Below, piece after piece: positions 1-8,143 of a stretch of 44,598 nucleotides of DNA (its first letter is position 1; each line of letters starts with the position of its first letter). The stretch is from an uncultured Ectothiorhodospiraceae bacterium (GTDB taxonomy: Bacteria; Pseudomonadota; Gammaproteobacteria; S012-40), in NCBI GenBank assembly GCA_945787125.1, contig CALZHW010000009.1, forward strand, positions 1 to 44,598, given 5' to 3'. The notes below the pieces were generated by a model. That model was given only the letters and a program-made list of their open reading frames with translations. It ran no database searches and had not been told where the DNA came from. Made by a program: the position numbers and the translations under genes.

Positions 1-2
1 AT

Positions 3-240
3 CCTAGAATCCGCAGTTGAGCAGCCTGTAGTGTGCGTCATTTTGTGCTGAATTGCGTAATGAAATATTTCCCAAATGGTTGTTCCCTTTGGGAAATATT
101 TCATATAGTAAAGCAGTGCAAAAGGGTGTGCAATACAGGTTGCAGTGACTCACCGAAAGGGTGAGCCGTGATGCAGTTGATATATTCAATAAATTCACAA
201 TGTTATATTGACCTGTAAACGTTCAATTGCGGAATCTAGG
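3..240. repeat. MITE-like palindromic element with CCTAGA ends, copy 1
   Basis: The two ends form an imperfect terminal inverted repeat: CCTAGAATCCGCAGTTGA on the left, and TCAATTGCGGAATCTAGG on the right. Inside is a perfect 15-bp hairpin (62-76 with 88-102, GAAATATTTCCCAAA). A second copy lies at 9510-9745 plus 9907-9908. No transposase is encoded, so this looks like a non-autonomous element. The CCTAGA-TTC ends recall IS1380-family ends such as ISEcp1, but that link is from memory and tentative. The 64-codon reading frame inside is not treated as a gene. Confidence 0.8.
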
Positions 241-260
241 ATCATCATACTCTGTCTCGA

Positions 261-1781
261 TTAGTGCCCCAAATGTCTGGCTTGCCGTTGGGGCACGAAA
301 TTTTTCTTTTTCTGCTGTGAGGGTCTTGATTGGATCGTGAGTGTTGGTAAAAAACTGGGATGGCCTTTTAGCCCGGTTTTTTCATGATCCATGCAGAGCA
401 GCTCTGTGATCTTTTCTTCTGGCAAATCGAAGTGTTCGGTCAGGCAAGTAAATAATAATTCAAACAAACGCGGTAAGGCGATTCGATGGGTTTGTCCAGT
501 ATGGGAAAATAGCCAGTCCGAGAGTTTGAGAAAATTATCGAACGTTTGATCGGCGAGAATTATAGGCAGAATATGGCTGAATCGACCAGAGTTTCCAATC
601 ATATCCCAGTAGCGTGAAAAGCGTGACAAGCGCTGCATCGTCGGGAAATCAATGAGACTGGTGCTTAATATGTTGTATGGGGGAGTCGGGTTATATCGCA
701 TTTCGAAATCTTGCGTGTGCCGCAAAATGGGTGTTCCCTTGAGTCTTTTTAGTACACCCACTTGAATCTCATGAGGTTTTAGCGAAACCAGTCGATTAAA
801 ACTTTCGCCAATGCTGTTAATATCTTCGCCAGGCAATCCGACGATTAAATCAGTGTGCAGGTGTGCTTGAGTTTGCTCGCGCAACCATGCGATATTTTGT
901 GCGGATTTTTCATTGTTTTGCTTGCGACTGATTAACTGTTGTACTTTAGTATTGAAGCTTTGAATACCGATTTCAAACTGTAATGCGGCAGCAGGAAATT
1001 TTTTAATAACGTCTTTTAATTTGTCTGGCAAATGATCGGGTATCAGCTCAAAGTGAACAAATAAATCATCTTGTAGTTTATTGAGGAAAAACTCCAATAT
1101 GTTAATACTTGCCTGTACTTTCAAATTAAATGTTCTATCAACGAATTTAAATTGTCGTGCACCACGTTGGTAAAGTGTGTTTAATTCATTTAAAAAGCTT
1201 GGTTGATCGAATGCAACGGCCGTTTTATCCAATGCAGAAAGGCAAAACTCGCATTTGAATGGGCAGCCACGTGAGGCTTCGACATAAATTACCCGATTCG
1301 CAATATCTTCGTCAGTATAATAGGTATAAGGCAATTGTAGAGCGTCCAGCGCTGGCGGTGGACAATTGATGAATTTGCCGACAGGTTTTTCGCCATGTAA
1401 TATTTGCTGGCAAAGTTCGGCAAACTGCAAATCCGCTTGACCAGACAGCGCGTAATCTGCTGCTGTGCAAATCGGTAATAGCAGGTTTTCATAGCTGACT
1501 TCAGGTCCCCCTAACACGATGATAGTCGCTGGGCTAACTTGTTTGATTATCCTGACAAGTTCCGTCGTTTGCTCAATATTCCAGATGTAGATACCGAGGG
1601 CGATTATTGTCGGCGAATCACTTAACAGCTGTTCGGCGATATCTATTGGGCGTTTATCGATTACAAATTCACGGATTTGTGCCTGTGATTGGTTCTCGCC
1701 TAAATTTGCATATAAATAGCGTAATCCGAGAGAGCAGTGAATATAACGTGCGTTGAGTGTACTGAGTATGATTGATGGCAT
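261..1781 (-). CDS. B12-binding domain radical SAM protein (DUF4080-like C-terminus)
   Basis: This 506-residue protein has an N-terminal cobalamin-binding Rossmann-like domain (about 1-140, with VLGGPEVSY near 89-97). A radical SAM core follows, with the 4Fe-4S motif CPFKCEFC (Cys173, Cys177, Cys180). The C-terminal region of about 150 residues looks like the DUF4080 domain that accompanies this class. Such proteins use cobalamin and SAM, and most have no known substrate. The function here is therefore unassigned; methyl transfer or another radical rearrangement is possible. It lies downstream of cmoA-cmoB on the same strand, but a PAL-1 element (1819-2147) separates them, so co-transcription is uncertain. 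The start has only a weak ribosome binding site. Confidence 0.88.
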   Translation of the reverse strand: MPSIILSTLNARYIHCSLGLRYLYANLGENQSQAQIREFVIDKRPIDIAEQLLSDSPTIIALGIYIWNIEQTTELVRIIKQVSPATIIVLGGPEVSYENLLLPICTAADYALSGQADLQFAELCQQILHGEKPVGKFINCPPPALDALQLPYTYYTDEDIANRVIYVEASRGCPFKCEFCLSALDKTAVAFDQPSFLNELNTLYQRGARQFKFVDRTFNLKVQASINILEFFLNKLQDDLFVHFELIPDHLPDKLKDVIKKFPAAALQFEIGIQSFNTKVQQLISRKQNNEKSAQNIAWLREQTQAHLHTDLIVGLPGEDINSIGESFNRLVSLKPHEIQVGVLKRLKGTPILRHTQDFEMRYNPTPPYNILSTSLIDFPTMQRLSRFSRYWDMIGNSGRFSHILPIILADQTFDNFLKLSDWLFSHTGQTHRIALPRLFELLFTCLTEHFDLPEEKITELLCMDHEKTGLKGHPSFLPTLTIQSRPSQQKKKNFVPQRQARHLGH

Positions 1782-1818
1782 CGGCGAATTTTACTGCAAG
1801 CAGCTATTAAATGGAATT

Positions 1819-2147
1819 TATAACTCATAATCGGAGTTCAAAATATTTCCCGTAATCAGAGCGCGCGTAGCGGCAAAACCTTACAGAGAGTGTTGGCAGC
1901 AAGGATGCTGCCGTCAAGCCTTGTATGATCAAATTCAGTAACCAAAAGGTTATGCGACAAGACTAATCCGGTCATTTAAAGTACGATGAAGAAGTATCTG
2001 GGAAGGCCGCTCAAGCCTTAAGCCATGAGCTTGTCTTTGTAGATTGGCCTACATGGACTTATTCACGGCGTCTCTCGGTAAGGTTTTGCCGCTATGGGTG
2101 CTGGAAGGTGGCTCTTTTTCAACTTTGAACTCCGATTGTGAGTTATA
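1819..2147. repeat. PAL-1 palindromic element, copy A (long form)
   Basis: The ends are 24-bp inverted repeats with one mismatch: ATAACTCATAATCGGAG on the left, matched by CTCCGATTGTGAGTTAT on the right. The arms carry the family hallmarks: a GTAGCGGCAAAACCTTA-type arm, the central hairpin GGCAGCAAGGATGCTGCC, and GTAAGGTTTTGCCGC. This copy is about 329 bp against about 200 bp for the others. It contains an extra segment of roughly 130 bp at about 1922-2050. It separates cmoB from the radical SAM gene. Confidence 0.85.
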
Positions 2148-2178
2148 ACTTTCAATCGGTGATTCTTAGCTTATTGCT

Positions 2179-3150
2179 TTATTTATTAGCAATAATAATA
2201 GCGCGTCGAGGTGCGGGATAGTTTTCGGTGGTGAAATCAGGGTTGTCAGGGTTCAGAAAGTCAGCAAGTGATTCAAAGTTCATCCATGGTGTGCTTCGTT
2301 GCTCTTTTATCGACGTTTGATTCATATCGACACAACGAACATTTTTAAAACCACAGCGTTGCACCCATTTTATCAGTTCAGGTACGCTGGGAATAAACCA
2401 GACGTTACGCATTTTGGCGTAACGATCACGGGGAACAAGCACCTGATTTTCTCCGCCTTCTATAATCAGGGTTTCCAGGACTAATTCACCGTTTGGTTTA
2501 AGTAAGTTCTGCAATGACAGCAAATGGTCAATGGGTGAACGCCGATGGTATAGGACTCCCATGGAAAATACGCTGTCAAAGCAGGGGATATTTTTCGGCA
2601 TTTCTTCGAGCGAAAAGGGAAATACAAATACCGGGACATTCGGTGCGTATTTCTTTACCGCTTGGTATTGCATAACGAAAAGCAATGACGGGTCAATGCC
2701 CATCACTAACTTTGCACCCTCTCCCGCCATGCGCCAACTGTGGTAGCCGCTGCCGCAACCCACATCAAGTACCAGCTTATTCTTTAGCGGTGCGATGTGC
2801 GGTGTTAGTCGATCCCACTTCCAATCTGAGCGCCATTCGGTATCAATGTCTATATCGAAGAGTTTATAGGGTCCTTTGCGCCAGGGTTTCAGGATTTTAA
2901 GTTGCTGCAGTATCTGTTCTTGTTGTTGCAGCGTCATGTCAGTTTGCTTGCCAATGCTGACATGGCTTGTATCCAGTCTAATATGCTTTGTCTGGACATC
3001 CGGTAAATTGGCATAAGCCTCACGCCAACGTTGTAAATTGCCATTATTGCGTTGGTTAAATGCGTAGTCGACTTTTTGTTGCAGTTCTGTGGCTACGTCT
3101 ATTAATGGAGTCTCATCTATTAGTTTAAAAAAATCTTGATAAAGTTTCAT
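2179..3150 (-). CDS. cmoB: tRNA U34 carboxymethyltransferase CmoB
   Basis: CmoB transfers the carboxymethyl group of carboxy-SAM to 5-hydroxyuridine at tRNA position 34, giving cmo5U, which widens wobble decoding. The 323-residue length matches the E. coli protein. The SAM-binding motif LVLDVGCGSGYHSWRM is near residue 126, and the N-terminal helical region specific to CmoB is present (KPWRKGPYKLF, DTEWRSDWKWDR). The gene overlaps the upstream cmoA by four bases (ATGA at 3147-3150), so the two should be translationally coupled. cmoA makes the cofactor that CmoB uses, which makes the assignment firm. Confidence 0.96.
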   Translation of the reverse strand: MKLYQDFFKLIDETPLIDVATELQQKVDYAFNQRNNGNLQRWREAYANLPDVQTKHIRLDTSHVSIGKQTDMTLQQQEQILQQLKILKPWRKGPYKLFDIDIDTEWRSDWKWDRLTPHIAPLKNKLVLDVGCGSGYHSWRMAGEGAKLVMGIDPSLLFVMQYQAVKKYAPNVPVFVFPFSLEEMPKNIPCFDSVFSMGVLYHRRSPIDHLLSLQNLLKPNGELVLETLIIEGGENQVLVPRDRYAKMRNVWFIPSVPELIKWVQRCGFKNVRCVDMNQTSIKEQRSTPWMNFESLADFLNPDNPDFTTENYPAPRRAIIIANK

Positions 3151-3875
3151 TTTACGGCATAAAAAGATGCAAAATTAAGGCATTGAAACCACATTTGGCT
3201 TTGCTTAAAACCAGCCTCGCGCAAGCGAGATTCATGGGTCTCTTGAGATTCAGGGACGAGTACATTATCTAACGCACTGCGTTTTTGGCTAATTTCTAAG
3301 TCACTATAACCTTGGGCTTTCTTGAACGCATGGTGTAGCTCGGTTTGCAGGGTGTTGAGTTTGGTATTTTCAGCACAGATTTTTTCAGATAAAATCAATA
3401 CACCGCCGGGTAGTAAAGCATTGTAGATTTTTGTCAGCAAAGGAAGTCGTTCCAGCGCTGGAATAAATTGCAATGTGAAGTTCAATACAATGACTGAAGC
3501 TGGTTTAAATGTTATCTCTCGAATATCTTCACACTGCACCGTATAGTTGTTGCCAAGATTAACCTGTTTTAAATTTTGGCGGCAGCGCTGCGCCATGGAG
3601 ACTGATTTATCGATGGCAATAACCTGGCAGTTTTTTGTGTCCAGGTTGGCTAATATTGCGATAGTAGAAGCCCCCAGGGAGCATCCTAAATCGTAACAGT
3701 GGGTGTCCGGCTTGGCGTGTGCCTGAGTAAAGACACCAATCATGGTTATGATCGCTTCGTAGCCGGGTACTGAACGTTTTATCATATCGGAAAAAACGCT
3801 CGCTACAGCGTCGTCAAATTGAAATGCTTCAACTTTTTCTTGATAGGTCGAGTATATTTGATCTTTGGCTGGCAT
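3147..3875 (-). CDS. cmoA: carboxy-SAM synthase CmoA
   Basis: CmoA converts SAM and prephenate to carboxy-S-adenosylmethionine, the donor used by CmoB. The 242-residue protein has a class I methyltransferase fold with YDLGCSLGASTIAIL near residue 59, then a VIAIDKS strand and VVLNFTLQFI, all typical of CmoA. It is the first gene of the cmoA-cmoB pair and overlaps cmoB by four bases. The region upstream (3876-4250) separates it from a divergent small gene and must hold both promoters. Its start has a weak ribosome binding site. Confidence 0.95.
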   Translation of the reverse strand: MPAKDQIYSTYQEKVEAFQFDDAVASVFSDMIKRSVPGYEAIITMIGVFTQAHAKPDTHCYDLGCSLGASTIAILANLDTKNCQVIAIDKSVSMAQRCRQNLKQVNLGNNYTVQCEDIREITFKPASVIVLNFTLQFIPALERLPLLTKIYNALLPGGVLILSEKICAENTKLNTLQTELHHAFKKAQGYSDLEISQKRSALDNVLVPESQETHESRLREAGFKQSQMWFQCLNFASFYAVK

Positions 3876-4145
3876 GAACTTTGGTAAATGAAAATAGTAT
3901 AAAAAACGAAGTGATGGGGATTGTACAGAAATTTAACGGCATTTAAACCAAAAACATCAGTTGTACGATGTGTAGTGTGCTCATCCTTAATTAGTGAAGA
4001 TGGAAAGAGTACGATCATTCTATAACACCAAAACTTTATTTTTGATTCGAAGTGCTCAACTGATCAATCTAAATATAGTGCCTAAATTTGTCAATACTGA
4101 CATTTTACGTCACCCTCCTTGTCGGTAAACGTTGTGAGTGTGTAA

Positions 4146-4191
4146 AGTTTTGTGAAAATACACGCAAGTGTGAATCAAATTACACAAAACT
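4146..4191. promoter_or_regulatory. nested palindrome upstream of the small acidic gene
   Basis: The perfect 9-bp inverted repeat AGTTTTGTG (4146-4154) and CACAAAACT (4183-4191) encloses a second palindrome, ACACGCAAGTGT. It ends about 60 bp before the start of the 77-codon gene. It could be an operator or an RNA hairpin. It lies in the 375-bp divergent region 3876-4250, where I see nothing else that is firm. Confidence 0.4.
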
Positions 4192-4250
4192 CCGGTATCA
4201 TTTGCTTTAATGGTATCTAGATTCATCGCAAATACAGGAGAGGCAGGAAA

Positions 4251-4484
4251 ATGGGCTCACAATACAGAATACCGGCAGCAAGTAGTGGTAGTAATGTTAT
4301 CCCGCTAAATAAAAATACTTATTTGAAGGATTTTTTCCAGGATGAGACGCAGGTAACGAATGAGGATGAGTATGATGAATTCATCGATACGCTTTCAATT
4401 GATGAGGAGTCGATACTGGATCAATTTGGCTTATCAGAACAATGGGATGATCTGATGCAAGATAGCGGCTTTCTCATTTTCTAA
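4251..4484 (+). CDS. small acidic hypothetical protein (77 aa)
   Basis: I do not recognise this protein. It is supported as a gene by a clear ribosome binding site (CAGGAGAGGCAGGAAA just before ATG), by its own intergenic space on both sides, and by a strong hairpin 25 bp after its stop. The 77-residue product has no signal peptide and no membrane segment. After a Ser/Gly-rich N-terminus it is very acidic, with runs such as DETQVTNEDEYDEF and SIDEESILDQ. It ends in a hydrophobic SGFLIF. The composition suits a small cytoplasmic adaptor or inhibitor, but that is only an inference. Confidence 0.65.
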   Translation: MGSQYRIPAASSGSNVIPLNKNTYLKDFFQDETQVTNEDEYDEFIDTLSIDEESILDQFGLSEQWDDLMQDSGFLIF

Positions 4485-4509
4485 TGTTCTAAATTTTTTC
4501 GCTTGCCAA

Positions 4510-4533
4510 GCGCCCCCTCACTTGAGGGCGCGC
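4510..4533. terminator. hairpin between convergent genes
   Basis: The stem GCGCCCCCTC / GAGGGCGCGC has one mismatch and an ACTT loop. It lies between the stop of the small acidic gene (4484) and the stop of the convergent fimV-like gene (4540). No T-run follows on either strand, so it may terminate both transcripts weakly or only protect their 3' ends. Confidence 0.5.
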
Positions 4534-4539
4534 GAAAAC

Positions 4540-5988
4540 CTAATCACCCTTTAAGTTTGTAAACATTTCTTTTATCTGCTCTTTCTTGCGCGCTAGCAGC
4601 AATACCAGTAATAGTAGAGAAATCGCCCCAATAGCAATGGCTGTTTGATGTTTTTCGATTTTCTGCATGAGTGGGATTTTTCGGTCTTCCGGTAAAGCAA
4701 AGTTCGTACTGGTGACAACCAGGTTGTCGGTTTGTTGGCTGCCCGATGTTTCTTGGGGTGCCGACGTGGGAACTTGCCCATCAACTTGTATCAATCGCAA
4801 TGCTATTTCATCCATCCTGGCTTCTAAAACGGCGATTCGATCTTGTAATTCCTGATTCTCAAGCTGTATTACAGACGCTAGTTCTTGAGCAAATTTGAGC
4901 TCTTCTTCCGTTGATGCAATTTGTTCTTGTTTAAGTTTTTCCAATGCCTCAGGTGAGTTCGCTTCATCAGCTGTACTTGCAATTTCCAGTCGAGCCCCTT
5001 GCCCTTGATTTGGCGCAGGCATTACGCTGTCTTGTGGCGTCGCTGCAGCGACGCTGGTTGCCGTGTTTTCGGCAGTCTGGTTATTGTTTAAATATTGTTG
5101 TGCGAGTAAAAGCGCTTCACGTCGGGTTTTTTTCTTGAAATCATTTATATCTTTAATCGTTAGCGTGCTGCCGGCTTTGAGCAAGTTAATGTTGTTATCA
5201 ACAAAAGCTTCAAGGTTTTGCTCATACAAACTTACCATGACTTGATTGATAGAAACACTTTCATCATTGCGCATTTCCCTAGCAATTTGGGAAAGGGTTT
5301 GTCCGCGTTCCACCGATGCGTATTGTGCGCCATTTGTACCAAAACTCTTTATTTTAGATGTTGGCGGTGCTGTTGGTGCTCTTCTCTGTTTTTTTGCCCG
5401 TGCTGATTGGTCTCGCGCGGCAGGCGTTGGCCCAGGATTAAGCGCTGCTACGGTTGAGGGAGCGGTTTTCTTTGGAACGGCTGGTTCGGTGGTTGCGGTC
5501 GCTGTGGTTTCAGCGTCTTCCACACCGACGACGGCTGTATCAATTTCTGCCAGTTGTTCATGCATTAACTGCTCTTCGCGCAGCTCTGTGATGGCTTCTG
5601 GGGTCAATAGGATGTGATAATCCTTGATGATCTTACCGCCCAGCCAGCTAGCTTCGATGACGTAACTGATGGAGAGTTCTTTGAGAGGTTTTAAGGTAAA
5701 GACCTTGATAAAAGGTTTGCCATTGGGTTTAAGCTCTACCTGAAAAAAAAATGTTTTCAGATAAGAGGGAGTTTCCAAACCCATTGTTGCAAACTTTTCT
5801 GGATCGGCTAAAGTTACTTTCAAGCTTTCCAATTCATCACTGGTATAGGAAGGAATGTCTATTTCTGCAAAAAAAGGCTGTGCAAAACTCGACTTTACTT
5901 GTATTTCCCCCAGACTCAATGCGTTGCTAGTGATTGGAAAAAGCAGTGTAAGTCCTAAAAAGGTTGTGAGTGTACGATATTTAAACAT
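4540..5988 (-). CDS. fimV: FimV-like LysM peptidoglycan-binding membrane protein (short form)
   Basis: FimV/HubP proteins sit at the cell pole and link peptidoglycan to polar machines such as type IV pili or chemosensory arrays. This 482-residue protein has a signal peptide (cleavage near SNA-L, residue 23). Next comes the conserved N-terminal FimV domain (LGEIQVKSSFAQPFFAEI, about 26-130), then a low-complexity linker rich in Thr, Ala and Pro. It continues with a LysM domain (about 225-290), a coiled coil (about 355-400) and one membrane helix (GAISLLLLVLLLA near 455). It ends about 20 residues later. The long acidic TPR-containing cytoplasmic tail of classical FimV (about 900 residues in Pseudomonas) is absent. 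The start has AGGA three bases upstream. Confidence 0.85.
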   Translation of the reverse strand: MFKYRTLTTFLGLTLLFPITSNALSLGEIQVKSSFAQPFFAEIDIPSYTSDELESLKVTLADPEKFATMGLETPSYLKTFFFQVELKPNGKPFIKVFTLKPLKELSISYVIEASWLGGKIIKDYHILLTPEAITELREEQLMHEQLAEIDTAVVGVEDAETTATATTEPAVPKKTAPSTVAALNPGPTPAARDQSARAKKQRRAPTAPPTSKIKSFGTNGAQYASVERGQTLSQIAREMRNDESVSINQVMVSLYEQNLEAFVDNNINLLKAGSTLTIKDINDFKKKTRREALLLAQQYLNNNQTAENTATSVAAATPQDSVMPAPNQGQGARLEIASTADEANSPEALEKLKQEQIASTEEELKFAQELASVIQLENQELQDRIAVLEARMDEIALRLIQVDGQVPTSAPQETSGSQQTDNLVVTSTNFALPEDRKIPLMQKIEKHQTAIAIGAISLLLLVLLLARKKEQIKEMFTNLKGD

Positions 5989-6105
5989 TTTTCCTAAACT
6001 ATTTTTGTCCTACATGGTTAGCGGTAATTATCACAGTTTCTTAAATAATCCGTCAGTATATATTAATAGCGGGTTAAATTGTGAAAATCGAGAAATATCT
6101 GATAT

Positions 6106-7725
6106 TTATTGAGCACTTCTTTCTGCTTCTGTCGAATATAGATCAAAATGTGTTATGTCGATTTGTTCAGGTAATAGGTGATTTTCTGCATATTCCAGGT
6201 AAACTTTTTCATTAATAAAAAACTCGAATAATTTGGAGTCAATATGTCGATCATCACGCATTTTGCTTAATATACCCAGTGCCACAGAGAGCGGCATGGC
6301 TTTTTTATAGGGCCTATCAGCGGCAGTCAATGCTTCAAAAATATCGGCAATACACATTATACGTGCTTGCAATGACATGTGCTCGCCTTTAATACCGTTG
6401 GGATAGCCTTTACCGTCTATGCGTTCATGATGGTTACCGGCTATTTCTGGAACATTTTTCAGGTGTTTTGGGAAAGGCAGGGCTTCCAACATTTTTTGTG
6501 TCATGACAATATGGTTGTTGATGATTGTCCGCTCTTCCGCCGTTAGTGTGCCTTTACTGATACTCAAATTATAGACTTCATCAGGATTTAAAAGAACTTG
6601 TGCTTCGTTGTTGTGATCCAGCCATTTTTGTTCAGCGATTGTAGAAATGCGATGTTTGTCTTCTTCGCGCATAAACTCACTGCCTTTATTCGCCGTTTCG
6701 AGAAATCTTAAGTCTTCATCCAGCTGTTGTGATTTTGCCCGATATTCCGCCTGGGCTTTCTCTACTTGTAGGGGGTTACGTTCTTCCAGTAATGTTTCCA
6801 ATAATTGAATTTTTGCGTCTTTTTTGCTGCATAAAATACGTTGTTTGACGACTTCTAAGCGGTCATAAATACATTCGAGTTTGGTGGCTTTGTCTACTAT
6901 ATGTACTGGCGTAGTGATTTTGCCGCAGTCATGCAGCAGGGCTGCAATATTAATTTCGTATAATTCTTGTTCACTAAAGTTAGTTTGCGCTAATGGGCCA
7001 TGCTGCACATTATTGATGGATTTCGCGAATAAATTTGCTATAGCAGGCACTCGGCGGCAATGCCCGCCCGTATAGGGTGATTTTTCATCGATAGCTGAAG
7101 CGATAACTTCAATGAACTTTTCGAGTAAATTTTGCAAGTCTCCCGTTAATTGAAAGTTATTTAACGCGATTGCCGCTTGTGAGGCAAGAGATTCAGCCAT
7201 TTTTTGTTGGTCGATAGAAAAAGGTATGGGTTTACCGTTTTCAGGGCCTTTGGCATTAATGAGTTGCAATACACCAATGGTTTGATTTTGATGATTTTTA
7301 AGTGGAACAGTGAGAAATGATTTGGAATGGTAGTTATTTGATTTATCGTAATGTTTGGTGCCCTGAAAATTAAATCCATCAGCTTTATAGGCATCATGGA
7401 TATTAACGGTCTGGCCAGTGACTGCTGCAAATGCAGAGACATTCTTGCTGTTGGCTTGGCCGTCCTCGAAATACAGTGGAATTGGCGCAAATTCTATTGT
7501 TTGTTCGGTGGTACCACCCAAGGCTAAACCCAGTGAGTCAGTATGCACGATCTCAAAGTGCAAGCTGTTACCTTTAACGCGATATAAGGTTCCGCCGTCA
7601 GCATTCGTAATTTCTTTGGCGCCCAGCAGTATTTTTTCCATAAGTGCAGCAAGATTTTTTTCGCTGGATAAGGAAATCCCGATGGAGGTAAGTTTTTCAA
7701 TTTGTTGACTGAGATTATTGGCCAT
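6106..7725 (-). CDS. GAF domain HD-GYP phosphodiesterase (c-di-GMP)
   Basis: This 539-residue cytoplasmic protein is predicted to hydrolyse c-di-GMP. An N-terminal GAF sensor (about 10-190; FLTVPLKNHQNQTIGVLQLI) is followed by an HD-GYP domain. The metal-binding HD motif is in ALLHDCGKITTP near residue 265, and the signature HHERIDGKGYP is near 430, followed by ADIFEALTAADRPYK. Between them is a charged helical insertion of about 100 residues, seen in a known subfamily of GAF-HD-GYP proteins. There is no signal peptide or membrane helix. Just upstream on the same strand is the remnant of a GGDEF gene, so this may once have been a cyclase-phosphodiesterase pair. Confidence 0.9.
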   Translation of the reverse strand: MANNLSQQIEKLTSIGISLSSEKNLAALMEKILLGAKEITNADGGTLYRVKGNSLHFEIVHTDSLGLALGGTTEQTIEFAPIPLYFEDGQANSKNVSAFAAVTGQTVNIHDAYKADGFNFQGTKHYDKSNNYHSKSFLTVPLKNHQNQTIGVLQLINAKGPENGKPIPFSIDQQKMAESLASQAAIALNNFQLTGDLQNLLEKFIEVIASAIDEKSPYTGGHCRRVPAIANLFAKSINNVQHGPLAQTNFSEQELYEINIAALLHDCGKITTPVHIVDKATKLECIYDRLEVVKQRILCSKKDAKIQLLETLLEERNPLQVEKAQAEYRAKSQQLDEDLRFLETANKGSEFMREEDKHRISTIAEQKWLDHNNEAQVLLNPDEVYNLSISKGTLTAEERTIINNHIVMTQKMLEALPFPKHLKNVPEIAGNHHERIDGKGYPNGIKGEHMSLQARIMCIADIFEALTAADRPYKKAMPLSVALGILSKMRDDRHIDSKLFEFFINEKVYLEYAENHLLPEQIDITHFDLYSTEAERSAQ

Positions 7726-7848
7726 AACAGTAGTGCATAATGTAAGTTATAGGTTTTATCGAAACAAGCAACTTTAAACTTGAGTGTACTTTGAAAGTTT
7801 GCTCGAATTTCTTAAAGGACGCAACAATTGCCAGGTGATTATTGTTTT

Positions 7849-8000
7849 TCAGCAGGTACGTGTGCTTTTGCCTTTGTTTTTAGGGTAATACATTGCATTG
7901 TCGGCGGACGGTACCCACTCGTTAAGTGTTTTTCTGTTGACAAGATAGGCGCAAATACCGATGCTCACCGAGGTAATGTATCTATCTAACAATCGTCCAG
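7849..8000 (-). pseudogene. C-terminal remnant of a GGDEF (diguanylate cyclase) gene
   Basis: Reading the minus strand from about 8000 to a TGA at 7849-7851 gives an open frame of about 48 codons with no start. It contains ITSVSIGICAYLV, SADNAMYYPKNKGKS and then a stop. These match the final strands and helix of GGDEF domains (usual form VTVSIGIA...ADKAMYxAKxxGRN). The catalytic GG[DE]EF part is missing, and an in-frame TAA lies just upstream. This appears to be the tail of a decayed cyclase gene. The rest of the 7726-8033 gap shows nothing I recognise. Confidence 0.7.
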
Positions 8001-8033
8001 CTGATTATTTTAGCATCATCGTTTTCGACCTGA

Positions 8034-8143
8034 CTAGACATTATGTATTGACCTATCCAACCTCAAGCGACGTGGGTTATGCTGAGGTTGGAAACCGGCA
8101 CAGAGCCATAATTGAGGAGGATAGGTCAATACATAATGTCTAG
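8034..8143. repeat. 110-bp palindromic element with 25-bp perfect ends
   Basis: A perfect 25-bp inverted repeat (8034-8058 and 8119-8143) starts with CTAGACATTATGTATTG. Just inside it is a second one, CCAACCTCA / TGAGGTTGG. CTAG at both outer edges could be a 4-bp target duplication; TA is an alternative. It is a MITE-like element with no coding capacity. Its right end contains the stop codon of apaG. Confidence 0.8.

Noticed and set aside
4-198. 64-codon frame present in both CCTAGA elements (also 9511-9705)
   Set aside because: Both frames are the same length, but they lie in palindromic sequence and most differences between copies change the amino acid. That argues against selection on a protein.
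4195-4210. Possible sigma54 promoter (GG...TTGCTTT) before the small acidic gene
   Set aside because: GG and GC are separated by about 8 bp instead of 10, and the TGGCAC box is poor.
5246-5617. 123-codon frame opposite fimV
   Set aside because: It mirrors the Ala/Thr/Pro-rich linker of the FimV-like protein on the other strand and has no ribosome binding site or family motif.
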